A stretch of DNA of 64,000 nucleotides from Flavobacterium zepuense (GCF_007097145.1 NZ_VJVZ01000006.1:62001-126000); one strand, 5' to 3'. Counted from the stretch's first letter, positions 35,521-44,051 are shown. Notes: generated by a model not told the origin, from the sequence alone. A program made the numbers and translations.

Positions 35521-37597
35521 CAGGGAAAAAAGCTGGCTGGCCTTTAATGCCAGGGTGTTACAGGAAGCAGCAGACGAAAATGTGCCGTTATTAGACAGAC
35601 TTCGATTTTTAGGGATATTTTCTAATAATTTTGACGAATTTTTCAGGGTTAGATATGCGGCTATCAGGCGTTTAAGCCTTGAGGGTATTACCAGCGAGGA
35701 ACTTCCTAAAAGTGAATCGGCCCACAAATTACTTAACGAAATTACAGAGATTGTCATAGAACAACAGTCAGAAAGCCTTCGTACCCTTAGCGTTATAGAA
35801 AATGAGCTTGAAAAAGAGAACATTTTCATGGTAAATGAGTCGCAATTAACTAAGGAACAGGAGCTTTTTATTAAAGACTATTTTATACAGCGCGTAAGTC
35901 CGGAACTTGTCACGATTATCCTTAACGATCTTGAGGAGTTCCCAATAATGAGGGATACCGCGGGCTATCTTGCCGTTAAACTTGTTATTAAAGCAAAACA
36001 CGTAAATATAGAGGGCAATACCTGTGAGCAGGAAGTGCGCTACGCGTTGATTGAAATGCCGCGTACCGTAAACCGTTTCGTGATACTTCCATCTGTTAAC
36101 GAAAAGCAGTATGTTATTATGCTTGATGATGTTATACGCTTTAACCTGCATAACATCTTTAATATCTTTAAGTACGAGAGCATCTCTGCCCATATGATAA
36201 AGATTACCCGCGACGCCCAGCTGGATATAGACAGCGACCAGAGCAAAAGTCTTATGGAAAAGATTTGGACAGGTGTGAAAGACAGGAGGATAGGGGAGCC
36301 GGTACGTTTTGTTTACGATCAGGCAATTGGCCAGGATACGCTTGACTATTTTATAAAAAATCTTGAGATCGATTCGTCTGACAGTATTATTCCCGGAGGG
36401 CGTTACCACAACCGCAGGGATTACATGGATTTCCCAACGCTTGGCAGGCAAGATCTTTTATATCAAAGAAATAGCCCGCTTCCGGTAAACGGATTAAGCC
36501 TTGAGGGGAGCATTCTTCAAAAAATTAAGAAGAAAGATTACCTGTTATACACTCCGTATCAGTCGTTTGCCTACATTATTAAGTTTATGCGTGAGGCAGC
36601 GCTGGACCCTAAGGTGGTATCTATAAAAATAACGCTTTATAGGCTTGCAAAGAACTCACAGATAGTAAGTTCGCTAATAAATGCGGCTAAAAACGGCAAG
36701 AAAGTTACGGTACAGATAGAACTGCAGGCACGCTTTGATGAAGCCAGTAATATTACCTATGCTGAACTAATGCAAACTGAGGGAATCAACCTGATATTCG
36801 GAGTAAAAGGCCTTAAAGTGCATAGTAAAGTGTGTTCGGTTGAGCGTATGGAAGACGGCAATATCAAACGTTATGGCTTTATATCTACAGGAAACTTCAA
36901 CGAAAGTACCGCTAAAATTTATACCGATGTAACAGTGTTTACCGCTCATGCACAGATACTTAAGGAAGTAAATAAAATATTCGAATTTTTCGACGTTAAT
37001 TACAGGATACATCGTTACAAACATTTACTGGTGTCGCCGCATTATACCCGTTCTAAATTTTATAAGCTGATAGACAGGGAGATACTTAGCGCCATTGCCG
37101 GTAAAGAAGCATATATTAAGCTAAAAATGAACAGCCTTACCGATTTTAAAATGATCGATAAACTGTATGAAGCAAGCCGTGAAGGTGTTAAGATTCAGCT
37201 TGTTATACGCGGTATGTGCTGCCTTATACCCGGAGTACCGGGTATGAGCGAAAATATTGAAGCTATTAGTATAGTAGACAATTACTTAGAGCATTCGCGC
37301 ATCTATATTTTTGGCAACAGCGGCAACCCTGATATCTATATTTCATCGGCTGATTTCATGACGCGTAACCTGGATTCGAGGGTAGAAGTTACCTGCCCAA
37401 TTTACGATGAAGACATTAAAAAGGAACTTCTGGATACGTTTGATATAGGCTGGAAAGGCAATGTTAAGGCGCGCTATCATTCAGAATCGCTTGAAAATAA
37501 GTACCGTAAGCAGCCCAATGCCAAGCCATTCAGGGCGCAAATTGAGACCTACAATTATTATAGGAACAAACTGGAAGTTATTTACGAACAATTATAA
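35486..37597 (+). CDS. ppk1: polyphosphate kinase 1
   Basis: 703 residues, full length. PPK1 polymerises the gamma phosphate of ATP into polyphosphate through a phospho-histidine. Motifs seen are NFDEFFRVR, GGRYHNRRDYMDFP, IKITLYRLAKNS, ELQARFDEASN and KVHSKVC (probable catalytic His), and STGNFNESTAKIYTDV. The ATG at 35486 lies inside the preceding gene by 35 bases; no other in-frame start gives the conserved N-terminus (DREKSWLAFNARVLQEA). Followed by ppx. Confidence 0.96.
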   Translation: MIHHSPVNRYIDREKSWLAFNARVLQEAADENVPLLDRLRFLGIFSNNFDEFFRVRYAAIRRLSLEGITSEELPKSESAHKLLNEITEIVIEQQSESLRTLSVIENELEKENIFMVNESQLTKEQELFIKDYFIQRVSPELVTIILNDLEEFPIMRDTAGYLAVKLVIKAKHVNIEGNTCEQEVRYALIEMPRTVNRFVILPSVNEKQYVIMLDDVIRFNLHNIFNIFKYESISAHMIKITRDAQLDIDSDQSKSLMEKIWTGVKDRRIGEPVRFVYDQAIGQDTLDYFIKNLEIDSSDSIIPGGRYHNRRDYMDFPTLGRQDLLYQRNSPLPVNGLSLEGSILQKIKKKDYLLYTPYQSFAYIIKFMREAALDPKVVSIKITLYRLAKNSQIVSSLINAAKNGKKVTVQIELQARFDEASNITYAELMQTEGINLIFGVKGLKVHSKVCSVERMEDGNIKRYGFISTGNFNESTAKIYTDVTVFTAHAQILKEVNKIFEFFDVNYRIHRYKHLLVSPHYTRSKFYKLIDREILSAIAGKEAYIKLKMNSLTDFKMIDKLYEASREGVKIQLVIRGMCCLIPGVPGMSENIEAISIVDNYLEHSRIYIFGNSGNPDIYISSADFMTRNLDSRVEVTCPIYDEDIKKELLDTFDIGWKGNVKARYHSESLENKYRKQPNAKPFRAQIETYNYYRNKLEVIYEQL

Positions 37598-37604
37598 AAT
37601 ACAG

Positions 37605-37677
37605 GTTCTTAGGTATTTAGCGCCTTAGGTTCTTAGACCTCAGAAGCTCAGTATCTTAGTGCCTCAGTCCCTCTCAG
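37605..37677 (+). repeat. octamer-periodic CTTAG/CTCAG array before ppx
   Basis: Nine units ending in TTAG or TCAG (GTTCTTAG, GTATTTAG, CGCCTTAG, GTTCTTAG, ACCTCAG, AAGCTCAG, TATCTTAG, TGCCTCAG and a longer last one) run from 7 bases after the ppk1 stop to 2 bases before the ppx ATG. Confidence 0.8.
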
Positions 37678-37679
37678 GA

Positions 37680-38570
37680 ATGATTAACATAAAAAAATAC
37701 GCTGCTATAGATATCGGGTCAAACGCCATGAGGCTACTGATTTGCAACATAGTAGAGCAGGAAAGCAAGGAGCCGCAGTTCAATAAAAGCTCGCTGGTGC
37801 GTGTGCCTATACGCTTGGGCCAGGATGCCTTTACCGTGGGCGAAATTACCGATGACAACATAAACCGTATGGTAGATGCCATGAAGGCTTATAAGTTGCT
37901 TATGAAAGTACATGGTGTTGAGCGCTATATGGCGTGTGCAACATCGGCGATGCGGGAAGCTTATAACGCTGCTGAAGTAGTGGAAATCATTGAACGTGAG
38001 GCTGATATAAAAATAGAAATCATAGATGGTAAGAAGGAAGCAGCTATTATTGCGGCTACCGATCTGCATGAATTCATCAAGCCGGACCAGACCTATTTGT
38101 TTGTAGATGTAGGTGGTGGAAGTACCGAATTTTCGCTGTTTGCCAATGGTAAGATAGTGGCTTCCAAGTCGTTCAAAAATGGTACGGTGCGATTGCTTAA
38201 CAATATGGTTAATGACGTGGTATGGCAGGAAATCGAAAAATGGATTAAAGCCGTTACCGAAGAATATGATACCGTAACCCTCATAGGATCAGGTGGTAAC
38301 ATTAATAAACTGTTTAAAATGTCGGGTAAAAAACAGGATAAACCATTGTCTTATTTTTACGTAAATGCTCAGTATCAGTTCCTTAACAATACAAGTTACG
38401 AACAACGCATATCCGATCTCGGCCTAAACCCCGATCGCGCCGACGTAATTATCTATGCTGCACGTATTTACCTCAATGCCATGAAGTGGAGTGGTGCCAG
38501 GAACATCTATGTTCCTAAGATTGGTCTGTCCGACGGTATTGTTAAAGCCATGTATTACGATAAGATATAG
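37680..38570 (+). CDS. ppx: Ppx/GppA-family exopolyphosphatase
   Basis: 296 residues from the ATG at 37680; a GTG at 37659 lies inside the repeat array and is unlikely. The actin-like ATPase fold motifs AIDIGSNAMRLLI (N-terminal) and LFVDVGGGSTEFSLF (second phosphate-binding loop) identify Ppx/GppA. It cleaves polyphosphate or pppGpp; this short form lacks the C-terminal HD domain of E. coli Ppx. Adjacent to ppk1, it makes a synthesis/degradation pair. Confidence 0.92.
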   Translation: MINIKKYAAIDIGSNAMRLLICNIVEQESKEPQFNKSSLVRVPIRLGQDAFTVGEITDDNINRMVDAMKAYKLLMKVHGVERYMACATSAMREAYNAAEVVEIIEREADIKIEIIDGKKEAAIIAATDLHEFIKPDQTYLFVDVGGGSTEFSLFANGKIVASKSFKNGTVRLLNNMVNDVVWQEIEKWIKAVTEEYDTVTLIGSGGNINKLFKMSGKKQDKPLSYFYVNAQYQFLNNTSYEQRISDLGLNPDRADVIIYAARIYLNAMKWSGARNIYVPKIGLSDGIVKAMYYDKI

Positions 38571-38798
38571 AGAAATTCTATGGCATTAAAAAGGGCTTAA
38601 TATTTTACTTTTGGTATATTTTTTACGCATTTTTGGTGTTTTTTATTTTACTGAAAATCATCATGTTAATTTTGATATTTCACTTTTGGATTTTGTTTTC
38701 GCGCAAAAATAGCATTTTTTTTAACTTTTTACGCTTAGGCTAATCTTATCATGATTTTCGATAGATTAAATTTATAATTAGTAAATCTCACGATTCAA

Positions 38799-39332
38799 AT
38801 GTTAACGATGGATTCAAAAATAAAATTGGTAAAAGGCGACATTACAAAAATTGAAGTTGATGCAATTGTAAACGCGGCCAACTCATCATTACTCGGCGGC
38901 GGTGGAGTGGATGGTGCCATTCATCGTGCGGGTGGAGAAGCAATTTTAAATGACTGCATCGCTATCAGAAACCGACAAGGCGGCTGCAAGACCGGCGAGG
39001 CTGTAATTACAACCGCAGGTAAGCTCCCGGCAAAATATGTTATACATACAGTTGGCCCGGTGTACAGTGGTGACAAAGCCGAAAAAGAGCAACTGCTTGC
39101 CAAGGCTTACAGCAACAGTTTACAGCTTGCAGTAGAGAACAACATCAAAACTATTGCCTTCCCAAACATAAGCACGGGCATTTACCATTTTCCTAAGCCT
39201 AAAGCGGCCGAGATTGCTGTAGCTACGGTTAGGGATTTTCTCGACAATGATGAAGGCATAACAGAGGTAATCTTTGTATGCTTTGATGATGAGAATTATA
39301 GCCTTTATGATGATTTGCTAAAAGCTACATAA
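38799..39332 (+). CDS. macrodomain protein (ADP-ribose-binding, possible O-acetyl-ADP-ribose deacetylase)
   Basis: 177 residues, a single macrodomain of the MacroD/YmdB type: [27 protein letters not shown] carries the NAANS and [10 protein letters not shown] loops, and [10 protein letters not shown] is the second ligand loop. Relatives hydrolyse O-acetyl-ADP-ribose or remove mono-ADP-ribose from proteins. Starts at 38799 and 38808 are both possible. Its 3' end overlaps the convergent bestrophin gene by 8 bases. The upstream 228 bases (38571-38798) are very T-rich with two -7-like boxes (38606, 38667) and no gene. Confidence 0.92.
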   Translation: MLTMDSKIKLVKGDITKIEVDAIVNAANSSLLGGGGVDGAIHRAGGEAILNDCIAIRNRQGGCKTGEAVITTAGKLPAKYVIHTVGPVYSGDKAEKEQLLAKAYSNSLQLAVENNIKTIAFPNISTGIYHFPKPKAAEIAVATVRDFLDNDEGITEVIFVCFDDENYSLYDDLLKAT

Positions 39333-40221
39333 TATAAAACGTTTCTTTAGTAACCGGTTCCGGTAGCTCTTCTTCGTCAAGCAGTTGCCTAACATTTATC
39401 TCAATAGTTCTGGCAATGGCAGTTACCGATGTATCGCTTGGACGATTACGGAAGGGATCCTGCAAATAGTAGGCGGTTTTTTCTAACAGGAAAAATACTA
39501 ACGATATCAGCATAAGCAGCGGAATCTCATACGCCAACATTATCCCTTTAAGCCCAATAGAAAGTATAACCACAAAAAGGTAAATAGTAAAGTGTAGAAA
39601 CAGCCTGTAAGTGGTAGGAAAAACCGTGTTGTTTATACGTTCTGCCATTCCCATCCAGTCAGAAAATTTTACACAGGTATTATTAAGCTGCACGTGAGTA
39701 AAGTCGCTTAACTGCCCTTTATCTTTTAACTCACTTATTTGGTGCACATTAAGCTGTAATATACCTAATGGCTTATTTTTATGTTTGTTCAGTACAGTAA
39801 TGTCTTCGGGCGATAAGAATGCATCACATCCGTCTAACGCAGGCAAGCCTCGCAACGACTGACCTAACGAGTAGCACCATGCTATTTGGCGGTATGCCAT
39901 TGTTTTTACCTGATCTTTATTTAAACCGGCGTTTAAAAATGCCTGTAACTGTAGTACGAATGATCGGGAGTCGTTCACTATAGCGCCCCAAACTTTACGG
40001 GCTTCCCACCAGCGGTCATAACTCTGACTCATTTTAAACGAGAGCAGTACCGATATTGCCGTACCTAAAAAAGTAGCAATGGTAAGGGGCATATCGGGCA
40101 GGTAATAGTAAAAATTTTCGGTTAAAAAATGTATGGCAAAGCCCAGTATTAATACAATAAGCATTTCATATTTTACCAACCCAAATATATAGGAAAGCGG
40201 AAGCCTTTTTTCTACTAACAT
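39325..40221 (-). CDS. bestrophin-family channel protein
   Basis: 298 residues of the UPF0187/bestrophin family. Four transmembrane segments and the conserved [18 protein letters not shown] region (after an N-terminal helix) and [10 protein letters not shown] near the C-terminus, which in bestrophins forms the acidic ion-gating and intracellular region. Relatives are anion or cation channels. It overlaps the tail of the macrodomain gene by 8 bases on the other strand. Ion preference cannot be predicted from the sequence. Confidence 0.88.
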   Translation of the reverse strand: MLVEKRLPLSYIFGLVKYEMLIVLILGFAIHFLTENFYYYLPDMPLTIATFLGTAISVLLSFKMSQSYDRWWEARKVWGAIVNDSRSFVLQLQAFLNAGLNKDQVKTMAYRQIAWCYSLGQSLRGLPALDGCDAFLSPEDITVLNKHKNKPLGILQLNVHQISELKDKGQLSDFTHVQLNNTCVKFSDWMGMAERINNTVFPTTYRLFLHFTIYLFVVILSIGLKGIMLAYEIPLLMLISLVFFLLEKTAYYLQDPFRNRPSDTSVTAIARTIEINVRQLLDEEELPEPVTKETFYIM

Positions 40222-40360
40222 AAAGTGTATTTAAATCTTTGATTTAAAATTACTGCTAAATTCTTACAATGTCAAGTAGTAACGGACAAGGTGCGGTAAA
40301 TTTATAATAATTTTCACACAATATCCTTTTCGCTAATCAGCCATAAAGGGTAGCAGGATT

Positions 40361-41104
40361 TTAAAGCAGCTTAATCCGTACATACTGGTGTGCTGCATCG
40401 GGTTTGTCTTTATCTTCAACCGCTATTGCAATGCAATAAAAATATCCGTCTTTGCCCCAAAATGGGGCACTGGCAGTATCCGTAGCGGGCATCCAGTATT
40501 TAAATTCAGTACTTATTAGGGTGGTAAATTCTTTTTTGCCGACTTTAATTAATGAAAAGCTCACCGTGTTTTCATAAGGCTCATGGTAAACATCCAGCAG
40601 CATCTTTTTGTTGGGCGCCAAATACGGAATACTCCCATTAAACGACGTTTGCCTGCCGCTGTTCATATCGACATAAATATAGTCGTACTCCTCATAATAT
40701 GTTGCCTTAACAATGTACTGATTTAAAGCAGGCAGGTAGCTGTCATAATAGTGCTCTTTAAAATCTTCTCCATCACTATCAATATCTGTAAAGGTAACAA
40801 CAGTATCGCGGCATTTTAGTGTAGTTACGCCATTTGTCTTTTTAAAACGCTGGTTGTCATATACTATAGGGCTTATCGCGGTTTGCATTTTAGCATAGTA
40901 GGTAGCTTCATCCACCAGTTCGGCTTTAAGGTACTTTGTTAGTGCAATACCATTAGTATCTTGTAGCAAATTAATGTTTTCTTTTAAATCAGTGCTGAGC
41001 CGCGACACAATATTTAGGTCGGCATTAGTAAGCGTGCCGGTTTTATCCTGGCTGTAAGCAAAGATGTTAGCTAAAAGAATACCTATGAGCAAACTACATT
41101 TCAT
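40361..41104 (-). CDS. predicted secreted protein, unknown function
   Basis: 247 residues with a signal peptide (MKCSLLIGILLANIFAYSQ, about 1-19). The mature protein is mixed alpha/beta with DIDSDGEDFKEHYYDSYLPALNQYIVKATYYEEYDYIYVDMNSG and a C-terminal DKPDAAHQYVRIKLL. I recognise no family. It stands alone next to another small secreted protein gene (41272) with the same direction. Codon use resembles neighbouring genes. Confidence 0.72.
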   Translation of the reverse strand: MKCSLLIGILLANIFAYSQDKTGTLTNADLNIVSRLSTDLKENINLLQDTNGIALTKYLKAELVDEATYYAKMQTAISPIVYDNQRFKKTNGVTTLKCRDTVVTFTDIDSDGEDFKEHYYDSYLPALNQYIVKATYYEEYDYIYVDMNSGRQTSFNGSIPYLAPNKKMLLDVYHEPYENTVSFSLIKVGKKEFTTLISTEFKYWMPATDTASAPFWGKDGYFYCIAIAVEDKDKPDAAHQYVRIKLL

Positions 41105-41190
41105 GCATCAAATGTAATTAAAATGTTGAACAAATAAGGAGCAGTAAAGGTGCGCGTATTTTTATAAACGCCCGTCCCGCTATTCGCTGT

Positions 41191-41215
41191 AGCCCCGCAA
41201 AAAAAAGCGGGGGCT
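41191..41215. repeat. GC-rich hairpin with an A8 loop
   Basis: AGCCCCGC (41191-41198), eight A, GCGGGGGCT (41207-41215, one bulge). The words CGCTGTAGCCCC and GCTATCGGGGCT around it give a second, wider pairing. It is an intergenic repeat-like element in the 167-base gap 41105-41271, which has no gene. Confidence 0.6.
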
Positions 41216-41271
41216 GCCGCTGCTATCGGGGCTATGAGGGTAAGTAAGTCTTGTTTCAGGAAGGACATGTA

Positions 41272-41655
41272 TCAATCCTCCTGCCACTCCACCCAGTTCT
41301 TTTCAAAGTACACAACAGCCTTGGTTTGGTTGTCATTTAACAAAGCCGCCTTAATAAAATTATCCTGCGTAGCAAGGCATTTTATGGTAAGCCCATCCAT
41401 ATGTGTGGTATCATAATAAGCGCCAAACGGGCAATTGTACGGGTTATTCTCTACATCACTGGTGAAGATAGAAAGTAGTATCATTTTGCGCGACTTTGCA
41501 TCTGGCTTTTCATATCCCACTATTTTATGGTCTAACCGCATAACCGCATTTAGGTAAATAATGCTATCGGACTTAAAAATAGTAGCCTTGTTTATTTCCT
41601 GGGCATTTAGGGTAAACGATGCTATGAAAATAAGAAGTGTAAGAATGTTTTTCAT
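41272..41655 (-). CDS. small predicted secreted protein, unknown function
   Basis: 127 residues from the ATG at 41655, with a signal peptide (MKNILTLLIFIASFTLNAQ, about 19). The frame opens 20 codons further upstream, but that part runs into the repeat region and lacks a signal. The mature part (RLDHKIVGYEKPDAKSRKMILLSIF, then NPYNCPFGAYYD) has two Cys and no known motif. It lies beside the 40361 gene. Confidence 0.68.
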   Translation of the reverse strand: MKNILTLLIFIASFTLNAQEINKATIFKSDSIIYLNAVMRLDHKIVGYEKPDAKSRKMILLSIFTSDVENNPYNCPFGAYYDTTHMDGLTIKCLATQDNFIKAALLNDNQTKAVVYFEKNWVEWQED

Positions 41656-41699
41656 GCTGATATTAATTAATGTATTACACGTAAAATACCCTATATAGT

Positions 41700-41830
41700 C
41701 TTCGCGAGGAGGCACGACGAAGCGATTTCATAATTTAAGTCATATTTGATAGCACTCCCGAGTGAGATTACTTCGTCAGTTCGGGCAAGCCCTCGGGTGC
41801 CGCGCTCCATTGCATTTCTCTCGCAATGAC
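41700..41830. repeat. inverted pair of GC-rich ACTTCGTC/CGCAATGAC repeats
   Basis: CTTCGCGAGGAGGCACGACG (start of the left arm, 41700 on) is matched in reverse orientation by TGAGATTACTTCGTCAGTTC and CTCTCGCAATGAC further right. The same family occurs at 47625-47734. It resembles a widely dispersed Bacteroidota intergenic repeat (GAGATTGCTTCGTCGT...CGCAATGAC). Confidence 0.6.
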
Positions 41831-41867
41831 AAAGGTGAAAAGGAACCCGAAAAATGTGTGTAAACCT

Positions 41868-42273
41868 GTTCAATCCGCGACTGCTTGCATCTGTTTTATC
41901 AGCGTTCCATTCAAGATCCTTCGGCTCCGTTGCAATTTGGTATAACAATTTTATTATAGATAGTTTATGTGACGCTTGCATTCCCCTCCTTTGGAGGGGT
42001 GGCTGAAAGCCGGGGTGGTTACTTTTGTTTCATAATAAACCACCCCACCCTACGGGCACCCCTCCAAAGGAGGGGAATGCCAGGATTGCTATTATACCTT
42101 ATAAAGATCAGTAAAAATCCGCGATATCCTGCATCCGTTTTATCAGCGTTCCATTCAAGACCCTTCGGCTCCGTTGGTCTCCGCTCAGGATGACACGCGC
42201 AGGTATTATGCCTTATAAAATCCGTTCAATCCGCGATAGCCCGCATCCGTGTCATCCGCGTTCCATCTCAAAC
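41868..42273. repeat. three degenerate direct repeats (ATCCGCG/GCGTTCCAT words)
   Basis: Copies at about 41868-41932, 42116-42176 and 42222-42273 share ATCCGCGA, GCATC(C/T)GT, ATC(A/C)GCGTTCCAT and, in the first two, TTCAAGA(T/C)CCTTCGGCTC. The whole 630-base gap 41656-42285 contains this family and two others and no credible gene. Confidence 0.65.
41978..42080. repeat. large inverted repeat of a CCCCTCCTTTGGAGGGG element
   Basis: A 43-base arm at 41978-42020 and its inverted partner at 42038-42080 are identical over both ends (GCATTCCCCTCCTTTGGAG and GGGGTGGTT) but differ in an inner stretch of about 11 bases, where each copy forms its own small hairpin (GGCTTTCAGCC in one orientation, CCCTACGGG in the other). 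Dispersed copies of this motif are known in Bacteroidota; it resembles REP-like elements mobilised by TnpA-REP proteins, none of which is here. Confidence 0.75.
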
Positions 42274-42285
42274 CCGCAATGGGAA

Positions 42286-42984
42286 TTATATATCCAAATC
42301 AAACATCTTCCTCAACACCTCAACCGCAGGGTTAATGGCCTTAAGCTTTTCGTATTTTTCTTCGGGGGTAAACGCATATTTGGTGGATACCACCTCGTTA
42401 ACATGGGTTTCTATAACAATATCGTGATTGTGTAGCTTACCGCGCAGGTAACCCAACAGTTCGTGCTTATTGTTGTCAAAATCTACTTTAGAGCCTTCGT
42501 TGGGCAATTCCAGCCTGATGGTAAAGCCATCTTTATGCAGGTGCGGATCATTAATTTGCATATACGTAGCCATGATCTTTTGGCCCGTATCGCTAAGGCG
42601 CTGCGCAAATTTGTTCCATTGCAGGCGCATATCCGTTTCGTTAAAAGCATTGCGGGGCAGTGCATCAGGGTCGTTTAAGTGCGCCCTGCTGTTTTGCTCC
42701 ATTTCTTTTTTCTTGCGGATGCTCGCTAATGAAAATGCCGAAACCCTAACCTCGCCATCCTTATCTTCTACACGCACCACGGCCGGCTGAACCACTTCGG
42801 GCGTATCAACCTCCAGCTCTTTTACAGGCAACGGACTAAGGCCTGCGGGCTTTTCAGCTATAGGTGCGCTAATGGGCGTGGCAACAGTTTGTGGCGCAGG
42901 TTCGCTAACCGTAGCCGTTTGCTGCGGTGCTGAAAGCACGCCATCTTTAAAATAATGAGGGGGGATTATAAACCCGTCAACTTT
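42286..42984 (-). CDS. dnaX: dnaX, tau-specific C-terminal part in the -1 frame
   Basis: This frame continues DnaX beyond the A10 run. Joined by a -1 shift the protein reads EKKKVDGFIIPPHYFKDGVLSAPQQ and on to a Pro/Ala/Glu-rich linker and a globular end (NEVVSTKYAFTPEEKYEKLKAINPAVEVLRKMFDLDI), about 230 residues. FIIPP is typical of this place in flavobacterial DnaX, so the part upstream of the first possible start (GTG at 42939) is also coding. The end contains the tau-specific region, which in E. coli binds polymerase alpha and DnaB. It can be translated only by frameshifting or slippage, or the gene is contiguous in reality and the sequence has an error. Confidence 0.75.
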   Translation of the reverse strand, partial: KVDGFIIPPHYFKDGVLSAPQQTATVSEPAPQTVATPISAPIAEKPAGLSPLPVKELEVDTPEVVQPAVVRVEDKDGEVRVSAFSLASIRKKKEMEQNSRAHLNDPDALPRNAFNETDMRLQWNKFAQRLSDTGQKIMATYMQINDPHLHKDGFTIRLELPNEGSKVDFDNNKHELLGYLRGKLHNHDIVIETHVNEVVSTKYAFTPEEKYEKLKAINPAVEVLRKMFDLDI

Positions 42985-44051
42985 TTTTTTTCTCCATCAA
43001 AAGTGATGGAGGCAAGCTGCATAAGGCAAAGCTCTACAAGCAGGCGCTGGTTTTGGCTTACCTTATATTTTAGGTCGCATTCGTTAGCGATATCAATACC
43101 TCTAAGTAAAAACTCCTGGCTGGCTTTTTGCGCCTGGATGCCGTATAGCTGCTGGGCAACTTCGCCGGCTTCCAGCAATATTAGTGTCGCCGGGTTTTGG
43201 CACACCAATAGATCTCTAAAGTGCGAGGCAAGACCTGCAACAAAGTGGTGGCCATCAAACCCTTTGGCAAGGATATCATTATACGCAAGTAATAAGTCCG
43301 GAATCCTGTTCTCAAGGATAAGGTCGGTTACTTTTACATAATACTCATAATCGAGTACGTTAAGATTCTCTGTAACCGCCTGGCGGGTAAGGTTAGTACC
43401 GCAATAGCTTACTACCCTGTCAAAAATTGACAGTGCGTCGCGCATGGCACCATCGGCCTTTTGGGCAATAATGTGCAGTGCATCATCTTCAAATGTAATG
43501 CCCTGGCTGCGTGCCACCTCGGCAAGGTGCTCTTTAGCATCTTTAACCGTTATCCGCTTAAAATCAAATATCTGGCAACGCGATAATATGGTAGGTATAA
43601 TTTTGTGCTTCTCTGTAGTAGCAAGGATAAAGATGGCGTGGCGCGGCGGCTCTTCCAGCGTTTTAAGGAACGCGTTAAAAGCTGCCTGCGAGAGCATGTG
43701 CACCTCATCTATAATATATACCTTGTACTTGCCGGTTTGCGGCGGTATGCGCACCTGGTCTATTAGGCTGCGTATATCGTCTACCGAGTTATTACTGGCA
43801 GCATCCAGCTCAAACACGTTAAAGGCAAAATCTTCATACGGGTCATCATAACCTTCCTGGTTTATTTTACGTGCCAGTATACGTGCGCAGGTAGTTTTAC
43901 CCACACCACGCGGACCCGTAAACAGCAGTGCCTGTGCCAGATGGTTGCTTTCTATAGCGTTTAATAGCGTATTGGTAATAGCCTGCTGCCCCACAACATC
44001 TTTAAATGTTTGCGGGCGGTATTTACGGGCTGATACTATAAACTGTTCCAT
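42966..44051 (-). CDS. dnaX: DNA polymerase III gamma/tau subunit, zero-frame (gamma-length) part
   Basis: 361 residues from the ATG at 44051 (MEQFIVSARKYRPQTF), ending with a stop 5 codons after the A10 run. AAA+ clamp loader motifs are intact: Walker A GPRGVGKTT, Walker B IIDEVHML, sensor 1 LATTEKHKI, the SRC arginine-finger segment, and DGAMRDALS. The zinc-binding Cys module of E. coli DnaX is absent (ARKINQEGYDDPYEDF), as in relatives. It loads DnaN onto DNA. In E. coli slippage produces the short gamma from the frame-1 route; here the zero frame gives the short product. Start at 44066 is also open. Confidence 0.9.
   Translation of the reverse strand: MEQFIVSARKYRPQTFKDVVGQQAITNTLLNAIESNHLAQALLFTGPRGVGKTTCARILARKINQEGYDDPYEDFAFNVFELDAASNNSVDDIRSLIDQVRIPPQTGKYKVYIIDEVHMLSQAAFNAFLKTLEEPPRHAIFILATTEKHKIIPTILSRCQIFDFKRITVKDAKEHLAEVARSQGITFEDDALHIIAQKADGAMRDALSIFDRVVSYCGTNLTRQAVTENLNVLDYEYYVKVTDLILENRIPDLLLAYNDILAKGFDGHHFVAGLASHFRDLLVCQNPATLILLEAGEVAQQLYGIQAQKASQEFLLRGIDIANECDLKYKVSQNQRLLVELCLMQLASITFDGEKKKLTGL
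42982..43011 (-). promoter_or_regulatory. putative slippage/frameshift site: hairpin plus A10 run in dnaX
   Basis: In mRNA order CTCCATCA-CTTT-TGATGGAG (43011-42992) forms a perfect 8-bp hairpin with a 4-base loop, ending exactly where ten A residues (42991-42982) begin, followed by GTTGACGGG. The zero frame reads GAA AAA AAA AAG. The A AAA AAG heptamer of the classic dnaX type is contained in it. A stem-loop just 5' of a run is known to favour transcriptional slippage in some genes. Confidence 0.7.

Noticed and set aside
41691..42435. Short frames across the repeat-filled gap
   Set aside because: They run through inverted and direct repeats, share no coding signature and begin or end inside repeat arms.
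42966..43011. Treating dnaX as a plain pseudogene
   Set aside because: Both frames keep full, conserved coding sequence right up to the A10 run, and dnaX is essential; slippage or sequence error is more likely than decay.
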